The notes beneath the pieces were generated by a model that did no database searches, was not told where the DNA came from, and saw only the letters and a program-made list of their open reading frames with translations. The translations under genes were made by a program, and so were the position numbers. From Platynereis dumerilii (taxonomy: Eukaryota > Annelida > Polychaeta > Phyllodocida > Nereididae): a stretch of DNA of 64,000 bases. Where the stretch lies: assembly GCA_026936325.1 (NCBI GenBank), contig JAPTHN010000002.1, forward strand, positions 17,028,142-17,092,141, read 5' to 3'. This document shows, in pieces, positions 35,287 to 47,200 of this stretch (positions are counted from its first letter, which is position 1; every line of letters begins with the position of its first letter).

Positions 35287-36914
35287 CAGTTCTGCCCAAA
35301 AGTTTACATACCCCAATGAAAAAATGAACAATTTCTCTATTTCCGTGGCAATTTTAACAACAATAGGCAAATCATACATGAAATACAGTGCACTGCATGT
35401 GGCTTAACACCTCTGAACCATTAAAAATCCAATAGCAATGAGATTCAATGATATTACCATTTAATTGAATTTTATGACAGTTTCAAAAGTTTACATACCC
35501 TCATGTACTATCACATATTTTCCCGCTTAGGATCAAGAACAGCTTACGGGATTTTACCACAATGTTTCAAAAGTACTCCGACTACATCAGCAGTGATTTT
35601 AATCCATTCTGCATCACAGAATTTCTGCAACCCCATCATCAATGTTGGTCTCGGCTGGGGAACGGTCTGTCTCGGATCAACCCATAATTTATCAATAAAA
35701 TTCCAGTAAGGACGGTGTTAAACCACTTAAGAAACTTTTCCCAACTGTCCGGAAAAAAAGTTTGGACAGGATGGGTGGAAGGGTTTGTTGGATTGTTGTC
35801 CTGTTGCAGCGCCTTGTTTCATCTGGTTCCTAACTGTCACACTGAATCATGTTGGTTCTCCTCCAAAATTTTTTGGAAATCAGTGGTGTAACAACTTTTA
35901 TTATTCTTGACCAATTTTCCAGCGCTATTTGCACTCAAATATCCATAATGTATCATAAATGCACCACCTTGGTTCACTCTGTGAATGATACAATTCAGCT
36001 TGCGATTGACTTGCGTCCGAACATAGTGCGGGTGATTATGAGACAAACTTTGATGCAATACACCAGAAGCAGTTTAGTTAGTCCCAAGTCATCTGCCGAA
36101 ATGTTTCTGGATGGATGAGACTTTGCTGAGGTGTTAAATCATTAAAGTCCCTTGCAATCCCTTGCAATGTGTTTGCAGGAGTTCATTCAGAATTGCGGCA
36201 ACAAGAAGACCATTGCCAAATTGAACTAGGGTGGTGCGCTTTCAATGCTTTGAAGCTGTTCCAGTTCGTATAGCACCAGAGACATTGTCAAAACTGAAGA
36301 ATTGTTTAATATCACTGATTTCCAGAAAATTTTGGAAGAGAACTGACATAATTCAGTGCTAAAGTTAGGAGCGGGATGAACAAGTCGTAGCAACATGAAA
36401 ACAATCCAAAACCTTCCACCAATCCTGTCCAAATAGTTTTTTCAGGACAGTTGGGAGAAGCTTCTGAAGTGGTTTAACACCGTCCAGACTGGAATATTAT
36501 CGATAAATTATGGGTTGATCCGAGACAGACCGTGCCCCAGCCGAGACCAACAACGAAGGTGGAGTTGCAGAAATTCTGTGATGCAGAATGGATTAAAATC
36601 ACTGCTGATGTAGTCGGAGTACTTTTGAGATATTGTGGTAAAAATCCTGTACATGTAAGCTGTTTTTCATCCTAAGTGGGAAAATATGTGATAGTACAGA
36701 AGGGTATGTAAACTTTTGAAACTGACATAAAATGCAATTAAGTGATAATATCATTGAATGTTATTTCTATTGAATTTTAAACGGTTCAGAACTGTTTTGC
36801 CACATGCAGTGCATTGTATTTCATGTATGATTTGCCTATTGTTGTTAAAATTTCCCTGGAAATAGAGAAATTGTTCACTTTTCATTGGGGTATGTAAACT
36901 TTTGGGAAGAACTG
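35287..36914. mobile_element. Palindromic derivative of an IR/DR Tc1 transposon, 1.6 kb
   Basis: It begins CAGTTCTGCCCAAAAGTTTA and ends with a slightly changed complement, flanked by TA. A second repeat (TTTCAAAAGTTTACATACCC) lies about 190 bp inside each end, the IR/DR layout. Inversion continues far beyond the TIR: 35520-35890 matches the complement of 36310-36660, including GACTACATCAGCAGTGATTT and CCGAGACAGACCGT-type words. Each arm therefore holds the same transposase end region, and no working gene is left. It probably arose by an inverted duplication of one half of a Tc1 element. Confidence 0.8.
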
Positions 36915-36974
36915 TATCTTTCATGGAAAAATTTGTAAATTAGAAATTGGCTGAAAACCCTGGTGATCCAGGTA

Positions 36975-37190
36975 TGATAAAGAAAATCAAAGATGCCATT
37001 AAAATGGATTTCCTGAAGAGGTACAATGTATAAAGACGAACAGCGATGGCTGCTTCTGGCCACAATAAGTGCCCTGGACCCAAGAGTCCGATCACTTGTC
37101 TGGGTGGACGAACAAGGAAAAGATAAAGTTTACAGGCATTTGAGAGATCTATGTATCAAGTCATCACCCGATGGATACTATATAAGTTGA
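36975..37190 (+). pseudogene. Fragment of a hAT transposase
   Basis: The frame from 37027 reads WLLLATISALDPRVRSLVW and continues DKVYRHLRDL. This resembles the (A)LDPRFKxLxFL segment of hAT (ZBED-like) transposases. Upstream, DAIKMDFLKRYNV in another frame (36993-37030) fits the same family, so a frameshift separates them near 37030. Only this short piece remains. A domesticated ZBED-type host gene is unlikely given the broken frame. Confidence 0.5.
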
Positions 37191-37559
37191 CATCCAAGGG
37201 TCTAGAAAGTTTCATTCGAAGGGTCTAGGAAGTTTCATAATAAAAAGATGTAAAATGGCTGGAATATTGAGTCTGTCACAACCCAATGTCTGGGTAGTGG
37301 AAATGAAGATGGTTCTCATGGTCACCTGAAACATTCTTGCTGCATTTTGCGACTTTTTGGCAGACTTCGGTGAAAAGTTGGTGTTAATCATATTTGTTTA
37401 TCACATCATTTTGCACCATTTTGCATCACAAGCATGGACAATTTTCCTGATTGTGGCGAATTTCTGAGGTTGGACACATTTTTTTACCATTAATCACTAA
37501 ATATTTTGCCTCCGATATGAAAAAAATTATTTTAAATATTTTTTCTCAATATTATTACA

Positions 37560-38060
37560 AAAAGTATAGAATATCTATCAGTCATACCATGAAAAGGCAA
37601 AACTAGACCATATAAGCCATATATACCAAACTTTATCCATGCACATATTTTCCATCAGACTTTTCAAAAGGCACAACTATACCATATAGGCCACATGTGC
37701 ACCAAACTTTATCCATGTACATGCAATAGTGACCAAGTCTTAGGCAAAACACAAGAAAATTATATTTTTTCTCATATTTTCCAAAGGTGTAGAATATCAT
37801 CAAAAGGCACAACTGGACCATACAGGCCTCATTTTTGCCAAATTTTGCCCATGCACATGCAATAGTGAATGAGTCTTGGCCCGCAGACGGACAAAAATAT
37901 TTTTTAAATTATTTCAAAAAGTACGGAATATGTATCCAACAGATCATCAAAAGGCACCATAGAGGCTATTTGTGTACCAAATTTCATCCATGTACATTCA
38001 ACAGAGGCCGAGTGGTGGGACCGAAACGATCTATCCGCCACAGACAACATTTTACCCAAG
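37560..38060 (+). repeat. Tandem copies of a dispersed repeat of about 150 bp
   Basis: Three diverged units contain AAAAGTATAGAATAT, CATCAAAAGGCACAACT, GACCATATAGGCC and TTTATCCATGTACATGCA-like words. A copy in reverse orientation lies at 3930-4235. Non-coding and of unknown class. Confidence 0.6.
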
Positions 38061-38537
38061 TGAGTAGAAGTATGGTTAGCAACATTTTAATCAAAAACGA
38101 TTTTATGATCGAAACTTAGAATCACTTCTGCTAAATGTCACATCAGCAAAGATTCTCTGGGTGCTAAATGTACAACCTCTCTATCAACTTTGAGAGTTCA
38201 ACAACATCTATGTCATGATGATATACATTCCGCCAGATTGTGACAAGTTTCCAATGATCTTTCTGGATAAAAACTGACTCTGCACAAATTATCTCGGGTG
38301 ATGTTAACAGTTGTAACCTACAACTAAGAAACTTAATTTACGAAATATGTTACATAAGTTACATATTGGACTCATAATGATGCAACCCTGGACATTTTTA
38401 CAGTAGCGTCAAGTGAGCATACAGATCCATCAAGGGAACACCTCTCAGGAACAGCGATCACAACATGGTTCACAGGCAACCTACGTACCAAAGACACAAT
38501 CTCAGTTACCCAATTGAATTGGGAGAATAATGACATA

Positions 38538-39476
38538 GGGGAAGCTTGGGAGAGTTGGGCCGCAGGAAAGGTTGGGCCACCCTGATTGTTTAGGAAACTA
38601 AACATTTTTTGAGAAAGCTGCAGCCACCAAAATTTTATAAAAATAGAAATCTTTCAATGGATGTAACATTTCTTTCTTATTTGCTTGTCACAATCTTTAG
38701 AGAGAAGAAAATTCAAATTTGGATAAAAAAGGAAAAAGTGAGCCATGTTACGAGTTTTTAATTGTCTGTCAGTAGACAAGGACTGAGAAAATAATCTATG
38801 GTATGCTTGGTAGGCTAGACTATTCAGTTTTTATTAACATATTTTGGAAAATTATCAGACAACCGGTTTTGTCATAATTGGGATTTAGAGAAAAATGGTC
38901 GAATGGGGGAGAGTTGGGACAGTGCCAATACTCTCCCCACATATGTTGCATTTACCCAGATTTATTTTTATTAAGACAGAAGAACTTGTCTAGAGCAATT
39001 TTCAACAGAGATTGAATATTTTTAGGCCTTAATAATTATTCATGGTCAAATAAAATTATATATCAAGAAATCTAGATGGGGAGAGTTGGGCCATCAGGCC
39101 GAGGCTCAAGTCTGACAGCAAACTAGAGTTGCGAGAGGCCTCAATTCAGGATTAATGACTTCTATGACCACCACACTACAGGTTAAAAATATTATGGCCT
39201 CAAGTACAGCTTTACCAAACCTGATATATTGCAATGGCCCAAGTCTCCCCCCTGATTGGCCCAAGTCTCCCACTTGATGGGGAGAGTTGGGCCAATTTTT
39301 TTCCAATTTTCATAGGGCTGTAGCTCATATGTTCTTGGGAAAATATCAATGCAAACCTAAAAATATTTTTCTGAAATATTTCAAGATACAATACATGCAT
39401 TAATCACGTTTATATAGTCATTACTGTTAGGAGGTGCAAGAATGTAAAAAAGGGCCCAACTCTCCCAAGCTTCCCC
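38538..39476. mobile_element. 939-bp TIR element with repeated GGGGAGAGTTGGGCC motif
   Basis: A perfect 24-bp TIR begins GGGGAAGCTTGGGAGAGTTG and is flanked by TA on both sides. The motif GGGGAGAGTTGGG(C/A)C recurs near 38917, 39079 and 39280, and inverted forms of the type GGCCCAAGTCTCCC near 39236 and 39259. No transposase was seen. It cuts the LINE relic. Confidence 0.8.
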
Positions 39477-39744
39477 TACTTAATGCTAGTTTGATCAACA
39501 GATTGGAATTTAGTCAGTTTCAATAAAGCCAATTATAGCATATTATAGCACAGGTTGACACACACTTCTCCAATTACTTTAAGTGCCTACAGAAAAAGGT
39601 ACAATGAGAATAAAATAGTAGGTTCACTGTTGACAGACCATAGCAAGGCATTTGACTGCCTTCCACATGGCCTGCTTGTAGAGTAGGTTTTTCCTCAAAA
39701 GCTTGTAAATTAATGGCATCATACTTCTCATGTACCACACAAAG

Positions 39745-39960
39745 GGTGATGGATGGATGGATGTTTGGGGCTTTACGTCCTGTATTTATAAATGCACTTG
39801 GTAGGCTAATTAGGACAGGAGGAGGACACGGCAATGCAGCGAAGGATGATTCTAACAGCAGTCCAACATAGACCCAGGCAAGAGCTGGATTCGAACCTTG
39901 GACCCAGCGATTGGCAGTCCAGCACGCTACCACTAGAGCAACCCTCCGCCCCCCCCCCCC
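39745..39960 (-). mobile_element. tRNA-derived SINE (copy A)
   Basis: On the minus strand the head has a tRNA-like A box (TAGTGGTAGCG) and B box (GGTTCGAATCC) about 40 bp apart. A body follows with CCTCCTCCTGTCCTAATTAG, then the tail ACGTAAAGCCCCAAACATCC ending in (ATCC)n. Flanks CACACAAAG (39736) and CACAGAAAG (39961) are a likely target duplication. The tail resembles the 3' end of the LINE at 50920-53368. It is not a tRNA gene: no acceptor-stem pairing and an insertion in the LINE relic. Confidence 0.85.
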
Positions 39961-40121
39961 CACAGAAAGTATGAAATACTTCGGCGGAAAAGGGAATGGT
40001 CAACTGGTAAAAGAGCATCCAACTGGGGAGTCTGACAACATTAGAGTGGCTGAAATTGTGAACAGAATACAGCATGACTGGTTTTCAAATAACATGATGA
40101 AAGCCAGTCCGGAGATGTATA

Positions 40122-40720
40122 GATGGGAGAGCATTTTATTACAATGCATGCTAACTTGAATGAGATTCACATGATATCAATGGAGGAACATTTCACAACA
40201 ATCCATACTAACTTGAATGAGATTCACATGCTATAGATGGGGGAACATTTTACAACTTCTTACTAACTAGGATGAATTCACATGCTCTAGATGGAGGAGC
40301 GTCTTATTACTTCTTACTAACTTGGATGAGATTCACATGCTATAGATGGAGGAGCATCTTATTACTTCTTACTAACTTGGATGAGATTCACATGCTATAG
40401 ATGGAGGAGCATTTTATAACTTCTTACTAACTAGGATGAATTCACATGCTATAGATGGAGGAAAACTTTATTACTTCCTACCAACTTGGATAAAATGCAT
40501 GCTATAGATAGAGAAGCATCAATTCATACTAAATTGAGATTCACATGCTATAGATGGAGCAACATTTTATTACTTCTCACTAACTTGGATGAAATTCAAA
40601 TGCTCTAGATGGAGGAGCATCTTATTACTTCTTACTAACTTGGATGAAATTCAAATGCTCTAGATGGAGGAGCATCTTATTACTTCTTACTAACTTGGAT
40701 GAAATTTGTATGCTATAGAT
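40122..40720. repeat. 55-bp satellite, segment 1
   Basis: Tandem units built on ACTTGGATGAAATTCACATG, then CTATAGATGGAGGAGCATTT, then TATTACTTCATACTA, with scattered differences. About 11 units are present. The array continues after the insertion at 40721-42362. Confidence 0.9.
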
Positions 40721-42362
40721 GGGCAGTTTTACAGTATTTGCACTCGGTAAATTTTTTGTCTTTAAGCAATTACTATGAGAAAAGTATGACAGGTACACAG
40801 ACATTTTTCATGGTGGCAGTCTTGTACTACCTTGAAGTATATGTGTACCAAATTTTACCTTCCTACCATGCTTAGTTTTGAAGCAGCAGGCGATATATGA
40901 CCAATTTTTGCACTTTTTTGTGTCTCACGGGCAGTTTTGCATATTTTTATGGCAACACAGAAAAGCAAGCGAAGGCAGCTGTGATTCATGTCAATGATGC
41001 CTGTCTGGACCTATGTCTTGGGCATAAAATACAAAAGGTTTCATGTGAATAACTTATATACGAAAGGAGCTGTCTCCCAAAATGTAGAAAATGGCATGTG
41101 TCAAAAAGTTTTCCTTCAATAGACCATTTATTACTCTATATGCTGTTGTGAATCTGTATTAAAGAGTGTGTCTACTATTTGAGTCAATTGTGTAGCTGGA
41201 GACATGTCTCAAGGTAAATCAAAAAGATTCATTTTAGAATCTATATTTGATTTTTGGCAAATGAGGCTTGAATATGATGTCAAAAAAACGTGTCCTCTCC
41301 AGTACGAGGAAAAAACACTTAGGATTCTCAAGGAAAAAAAAGCTATATGTGTTTTCTTTGCTCGACTGTGTGTCTCTACATCGATGTGACAAATGCAAGT
41401 TGAAAAAAAAATTCAGGCCATGCACATACATTTTCTGAGAAATTAAAATTCACAATGTCATAAAAGGTCCTCTCCAGTACATCAGAAGTTTCGCTTCTAT
41501 TCTAGTCTTTTAACACTTGATTCATTAAGGAAAAGAACAGGGCTGAACTAAATAATTTAACCTGAATGTCTGAAAAGGGTATTTATAAACATCGAAAATT
41601 ACTATATATGTTTTTAGATCATCTAATTGCACCATTATGAGAAAATCAAACTTGAGAGTAAAAGGCAATTATTTTATGTAATATATCAATATAACTGCAA
41701 TTTTTCGCAAATAACAGAATGACTTAACAAGACAATAAGTAAATATCTAGTTTTTGGAGCAATTCAAGCTTACTTTTTTCTCAACCTGTGATTTTGGGTC
41801 ATTTTTGGTGATTTTTCTCTCTAGAACATTATCTTTGACCCAAAGGAAACACTATGAGTTCCTATCGTACAGCAACAAAACTTGACTATGGGTTAGTAGG
41901 ATACCTTAGCATTATTTATGTTGGCAATTATGCATTTATTGAGACTAGAACCTTGCTAAACACTCTAAAATATCAACTTTCAGAGTACGGAATGTCTAAT
42001 TTCTATACTTTCGTCATAAAAATTGTTTGGAAAAAAAGTGTTGCCATATTTCATCGAAATTTAAGTTTTGTATTGGTTTTGAGGGTTCTATGCAACAAGA
42101 TGGCAGGATTTTCATTGAAAAAAATGTCAAATTAGTATTCACATGGATATTTTTTCTGATAAACATTTTTTCCAAAAATTCAAACCTTGCCTACTTTATG
42201 GAGTGGCAATTTGGTGATGAACCATCAAATCACATGTGTCCTACTTGATTTATGAATCTTTAATATGTTCATTGCATGATAGCATGAAGGAAATTCTCAT
42301 TTACAAACCTTCATTTTGACCCCCCATGAGACACTTCGAGTGCAAATACTGTAAAACTGCCC
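40721..42362. mobile_element. 1.64-kb non-autonomous TIR element inserted in the satellite
   Basis: A 26-bp perfect TIR begins GGGCAGTTTTACAGTATTTG. The satellite words on both sides rejoin with AGAT duplicated (40717-40720 and 42363-42366), so the target duplication is 4 bp. The motif GTCCTCTCCAGTAC occurs at 41292 and 41467. Open frames here match nothing recognisable. Confidence 0.8.
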
Positions 42363-43258
42363 AGATGTAGGAGCATTTTATTACTTCTTACTAACTTGGA
42401 TGAAATTCACATGCTACAGATGGAGGAACATTTTATTACTTCATAAAAACTTGTATGAAATTCACATGCTATAGATGGAGGAGCATTTTATTACTTCATG
42501 CTAACTTGGATGAAATTTGCATGCTATAGATGTAGGAGCATTTTATTACTTCTTACTAACTTGGATGAAATTCACATGCTATAGATGGAGGAGCATTTTA
42601 TTACTTCATACTGACCTGGATGAAATTCACATGCTATAGATGGAGGAGCATTTTATTACTTCATACTAAATTGGATGAAATTTGCATGCTATAGATGGAG
42701 GAGCATTTTATTACTTCATACTAACTTGGATGAAATCCACATGCTATAGATGGAGGAGCATTTTATTACTTCATACTAACTTGGATGAAATTTGCATGCT
42801 ATAGATGGATGAACATTTTATTACTTCATACTAACTTGAATGAGATTTACATGCTGTAGAGGAGCATTTTATCAATTCATGGTAATTTGATGAGTTTCAG
42901 ATGCTATAGAATGAGGAGCATTTTATTACTTTATACTAACTTGGATGAGATTCATATGCTATAGATTGAGTAGCATTCTATAAATTCCAACTTGGATGAA
43001 AATCACATGCTATAGATGGTGGAACATTTTACTACTTCATAAGTAGAATGAGGAGCATTTTATTACTTTATACTAACTTGGATGAGATTCACACACTATA
43101 GACGGAGCATTTTACTACTTCATACTAACTTGGATGAAGTTCATATGCTATACATTGAGTAGCATTCTATTAATTCTAACTTGGATGAAAATCACATGCT
43201 ATAGATAGTGGAACATTTTATTACTTCACATAAACTTATATGAAATTCACATGCTATA
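42363..43258. repeat. 55-bp satellite, segment 2
   Basis: About 16 units of the ACTTGGATGAAATTCACATG satellite, some with internal deletions (for example near 42860 and 43035). It is interrupted at 43259 by a MITE. Confidence 0.9.
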
Positions 43259-43962
43259 TGCCTAGTTCTCACGGCACGTTACGGAGAACTTTTTTACCAC
43301 TGAGGTGTAGCTTGAGTAGAATTCTAGGAAAAAAATGACCATCCCAGCGACATACAATGTTTATAAAACCATTATATAATTAATTAAAAGCATATCACGG
43401 CGGGATAAGATAGTAAATCGGCGGGTTAACATCACATCCCTGCGGGAAAGATCTAAATGCCTGGGGGGCAAGATCTAAATGCCTGTGGGATGTCAAAGAT
43501 CGTCGGCGGGATGTCAAAAGATCGTCGGCGGGATGTCAAAAGATCGTCGGTGGGATATCAAAAGACCGTCGGCGGGATGTCAAAAACTGCCGGCGAGGCT
43601 GCAAATGTCCCCCCAGGGGCAGGAGAGATCCCCACAGGGGCAGGAGAGGTCCCCTCAGGGGCAGGGGATGTCCTATTATCCCGCCGGAGATGTTTTTGAG
43701 ACGTTCTCACTGAAAAAATCCCCACCGGACATCCAAAAATCAAGAAAATTTTGAGCTCCGTTCCGCGTCATGAAAATAGTTTGAACCTGTTGAATCTTTT
43801 TTGACATCCACGGCGCAGTTTTTCCATTTCTAGGAACCCCTGAGGGGAACAAAAACTACCCCTGGGGGGATTGAAAAGTCGACGGCGGATCACCCAAATT
43901 ACCAGGAAATACCATCCCGCAGACGCCTAAAGTGCTCCGTAACGTGCCATGAGATCGTAGCA
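43259..43962. mobile_element. Harbinger-type MITE 1 (704 bp) in the satellite
   Basis: It begins TGCCTAGTTCTCACGG, matching 15 of 16 bases of the left tip of the autonomous Harbinger at 22730, and ends CGTAGCA. ATA flanks both sides (3-bp duplication). The longer inverted part GGCACGTTACGGAG is at both ends. Inside are tandem units of about 21 bp (GGGATGTCAAAAGATCGTCG) and 18 bp (GGGGCAGGAGAGGTCCCC type). These produce repeat-driven open frames that are not genes. Confidence 0.8.
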
Positions 43963-44105
43963 ATAGATGGAGGAGCATTTTATTACTTCTTACTAACTTG
44001 GATGAAATTTGCATGCTATAGATGGAGGAGCATTTTATTACTTCATACTAACTTGGATGAAATTTGCATGCTATAGATGGAGGAGCATTTTATTACTTCA
44101 TACTA
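43963..44105. repeat. 55-bp satellite, segment 3
   Basis: About two and a half units lie between MITE 1 and the P element. The last nine bases, TTCATACTA, are duplicated at the far end of the P element. Confidence 0.9.
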
Positions 44106-44211
44106 CAGAGGAATACAGAGGAGCAACAAAGCCAAAATCACGTCACGGCCGCTACAGTGGCGGCCTCGTGTGGTCAGATGTGTAGCATGCTGTCTGCAGC
44201 AGGACAACAAC

Positions 44212-47200
44212 ATGGAAGGCAAGGGGAAGAAAAAAAGAAATTTGACAGGTTTCGTTTGTGCAGCAATTGGCTGTAATAATTACAGTGGGGTTCAAAGGCA
44301 CCTGTATTGGTCTTCATTCCCAGACACGAAGGAAAGGTTAGTTGATCATCTATATTATTGCATAACCATCTTTGTGAAGTTTTGGTTGTTGACAAACTTG
44401 TTGTCTGCATGATTCGTGAGTCTGTTTACTGTTGACAATGACAGAAATTCCTGTAAGATTCAAGGTTCCCACCTTTTTCACCTCCCTGCCCCTGAAATAT
44501 GGATAAATTTAATACATAGACTCAGATAGAGCTATACATTTAGTTATTTAGGGGCCGACCAGATGATCTTTGGAGGGGGGCTATGGACTTTTGGTGAAAA
44601 AAAAAGATTGTTTCCCACTTATTAAACACTGAAAAAAAAGTTTTTCAGCACATGGAAATAAAAAAAAAGTTTGTTTCCACCTGCAGCTAGGGTACCGTAA
44701 CGTTAAAATTCCGATAAAAAAGTTTGTCACAAGTGCGCATGCGAAAACAATTGTCCGTCGACGCGCGGAAATTGAAAAAGAAGTTTGTCCCGGGGCCGGC
44801 GGGGATGAAGTCCACAGCCCCCCTGTCGTCTGGTCGGCCCCTTATATATTTGTTTCTTAATTTTTCAACCTTTAGGCTTCTTCTCACTCATGTTTACAAG
44901 TGTGTAAAAATAATAAAAACGCAATTGATATAATAAAAAATTGTAGGCCTACATAAAAAATATTTAGGCTTACGTTAGGGGCCGACCAGATGATCCTTGG
45001 AGGGAGGCTATGGACTTTTGGTGAAAAAAAAAAGATTGTTTCCCACTTAACACTGAAAAAAAAAGTTTTGTTAAGCACATGGAAATAAAAAAAAAAGTTT
45101 GTTTCCACATGTAGCTGGGGTACCGTAATGTTAAGATTCCGATAAAAAAGTTTGTCACAAGCGCGCATGCGAAAAAATTGTCCGTCGACGCGCCGAAAAT
45201 GAAAAAAAAAGTTTGTCCCGCGGGTAAAATCCAAAGCCCCCTCCACCTATTGTCTGGTCGGCCCCTTAAATAAATTTTAAATAAAGTATCAAAATAAATA
45301 TAACTAATTTCATACATCATCAATAATACTATTAAGAGGGTGGTCTAGTATTTTACAAAAGTAGTCCGGTTCTCGTCTGGTCCCGGGTGAGGTGGTCAAA
45401 TTTTGTTACTGGACTGGTCCAGAAGCAATCCACCGGCATTTCGAAAATTATGATAAAAATAAGGGTTTAAACGAGCTACAGGATATGAATTTCATTTTTA
45501 GACATGAAAAAATTCTTGTGATACCCTTCATGACATGGAAAAATCACTAGACCAGTCCGGACAGGCACTGGACCGGTCCGGTCTGACCAGGGGCATATCT
45601 AGAAATGGCCTGAGGGGGGGGCATTACATGAGGTGAATGCGGGGCGCTCCGCGGGGTTTCCTATCTCTTCCATGTTAATTTTGGGTCGGGGGGGGGGCAT
45701 GGCACCATGCTCCCCCCTAAATACGCCACTGGGTCTGACACTAGACCGATTTTTTGGAGGTTGTCCGGTATTTTGGTATTCTGGTGGACCAGTCTGGCCA
45801 TGGCGGTCCGGTCTGCATCACTAAAAGTCTAAAACTTATGGAATTATAGGTGCATGACAATGGGGCCACCATTTGATATTTGCCGGAGGGGCTGGGTAGG
45901 CAGGTGCTCAAAATTATTTTGTTCCAACAGGCATACAGGGTATAGTGGTAGCTTGCTAGGCTGTCAATCGCTGGGTCGAGGGTTCGAATCCAGCTCTTGT
46001 GTCACCTGGGCCTGTGTTGGATGGCTGTTTCAATCATCCTTTGCCTCATTGCCTTGTCCTCCTCCTGTCCTAATTAACCTACTAAGTGCATAAATACAGG
46101 ACATGAAGCCCTAATTATCCATTCATCAATTCCAGCAGGCATTAATTTCCAGATTTCCTGTGTCATGAGCATGGAACATCCCCAATTAGAAATCATTACG
46201 CCTCACTTCAAGACTGCCTGCAGGTCTAAATGAATAAAATATTTCATCCAAAACAAAATCCCAAGCCCCTGGATCCATATCAAATTTATTTTATTGTCTG
46301 CATGGCAATGAATATCACAAAGATGCCCTGGGTAGTAGGTACACCGTTGGTCAGTCTCAGTCAGGATAGCTACACATCTATAGGCGTACCGGAGGGGGGG
46401 GGGCAGGGGGGGCGGTCGCCCCCCAAACCTTTGAGAAATGGCCCGAATTCGGGCAAGGAGGCTAAAAATTCGGGCAGGTGATCAAATAAATATTATTGAA
46501 AATCAGGGGTTTCCCAGTAATTTTATTGGATATGGTATAAAATTGGACCGAACAATTCGGGCAAATGTCGTTCGCCCCCCCCCAAAAATTCCACCCGCCA
46601 TACGCCTATAGGATAGCACATCCCCAGACGTCAACTTATTTTTAATTGTAGTGACATAAACACATATTATTATATTCCGGTGTTGACATTTCTCAATGAT
46701 TTTAAATATTCCAGATGTGACAGATGGATCATCAACATACGAAGGCAAGATCTTCTGGGGAAAACACCAGAGGAGATGTCAACCAGGAGGTTATGCAGTG
46801 TTCATTTTGAAGCAAATCAGTTCATGAATCCGAGAAATGTGTAAGTTGCATGTATAATTATATACAAAAAAGAGGAAATCAAATATCATTTGTCCCATTT
46901 TCCTGTGGACTCTCCTTCCCAGGCATATTTAAAGCTAAAGGATACACAATTTGCATGTTTGAGAGTAAAGGAATGACTTAAATCGGAATTATTATTTATT
47001 TTGAATTAATTTTGATTTCTTTCAATGGGACTATTCAATGACAATAAATTGCCACTGATGAGGGGCCCCATTGTTCACAAATTGTTTTAAGGCATAGTGG
47101 ATAGCAGTGTACATGACATATAATTTCAATTAGGGAAATATAAATAAGGCTAAATTTAAGAAAAAAACAGCAACATTTATTTCGCAGTAAAAAAAAAGGA

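Larger units (their letters stand above)
38150..40115 (+). pseudogene. Relic of a non-LTR retrotransposon (LINE), split by two insertions
   Basis: Pieces of endonuclease are readable at 38200-38535: a VMMIYIPPDCDKF-like stretch, ILGDVNSCNL and SDHNMVH. Reverse transcriptase pieces read LLTDHSKAFDCLPHGLL (39630-39680) and DWFSNNMMKASPE (40077-40115). Order and motifs match the APE endonuclease and RT of a LINE of CR1/L2/Jockey type. The frame is broken many times. It is interrupted by a TIR element at 38538-39476 and by a SINE at 39745-39960. The clade cannot be decided from these pieces. Confidence 0.7.

Noticed and set aside
37027-37190. Functional ZBED-type host gene
   Set aside because: Only a short hAT-like segment remains, with a frameshift just upstream and no neighbouring exons.
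39745-39960. tRNA gene (A and B boxes)
   Set aside because: The tRNA-like head continues into a SINE body and tail, lacks a closing acceptor stem and has a second dispersed copy at 45935.
43457-43754. Frames with MSKDRRRDVKR and similar, repeated at 60700-60955
   Set aside because: They come from 21-bp and 18-bp tandem units of two MITE copies; they shift between frames and match no protein.
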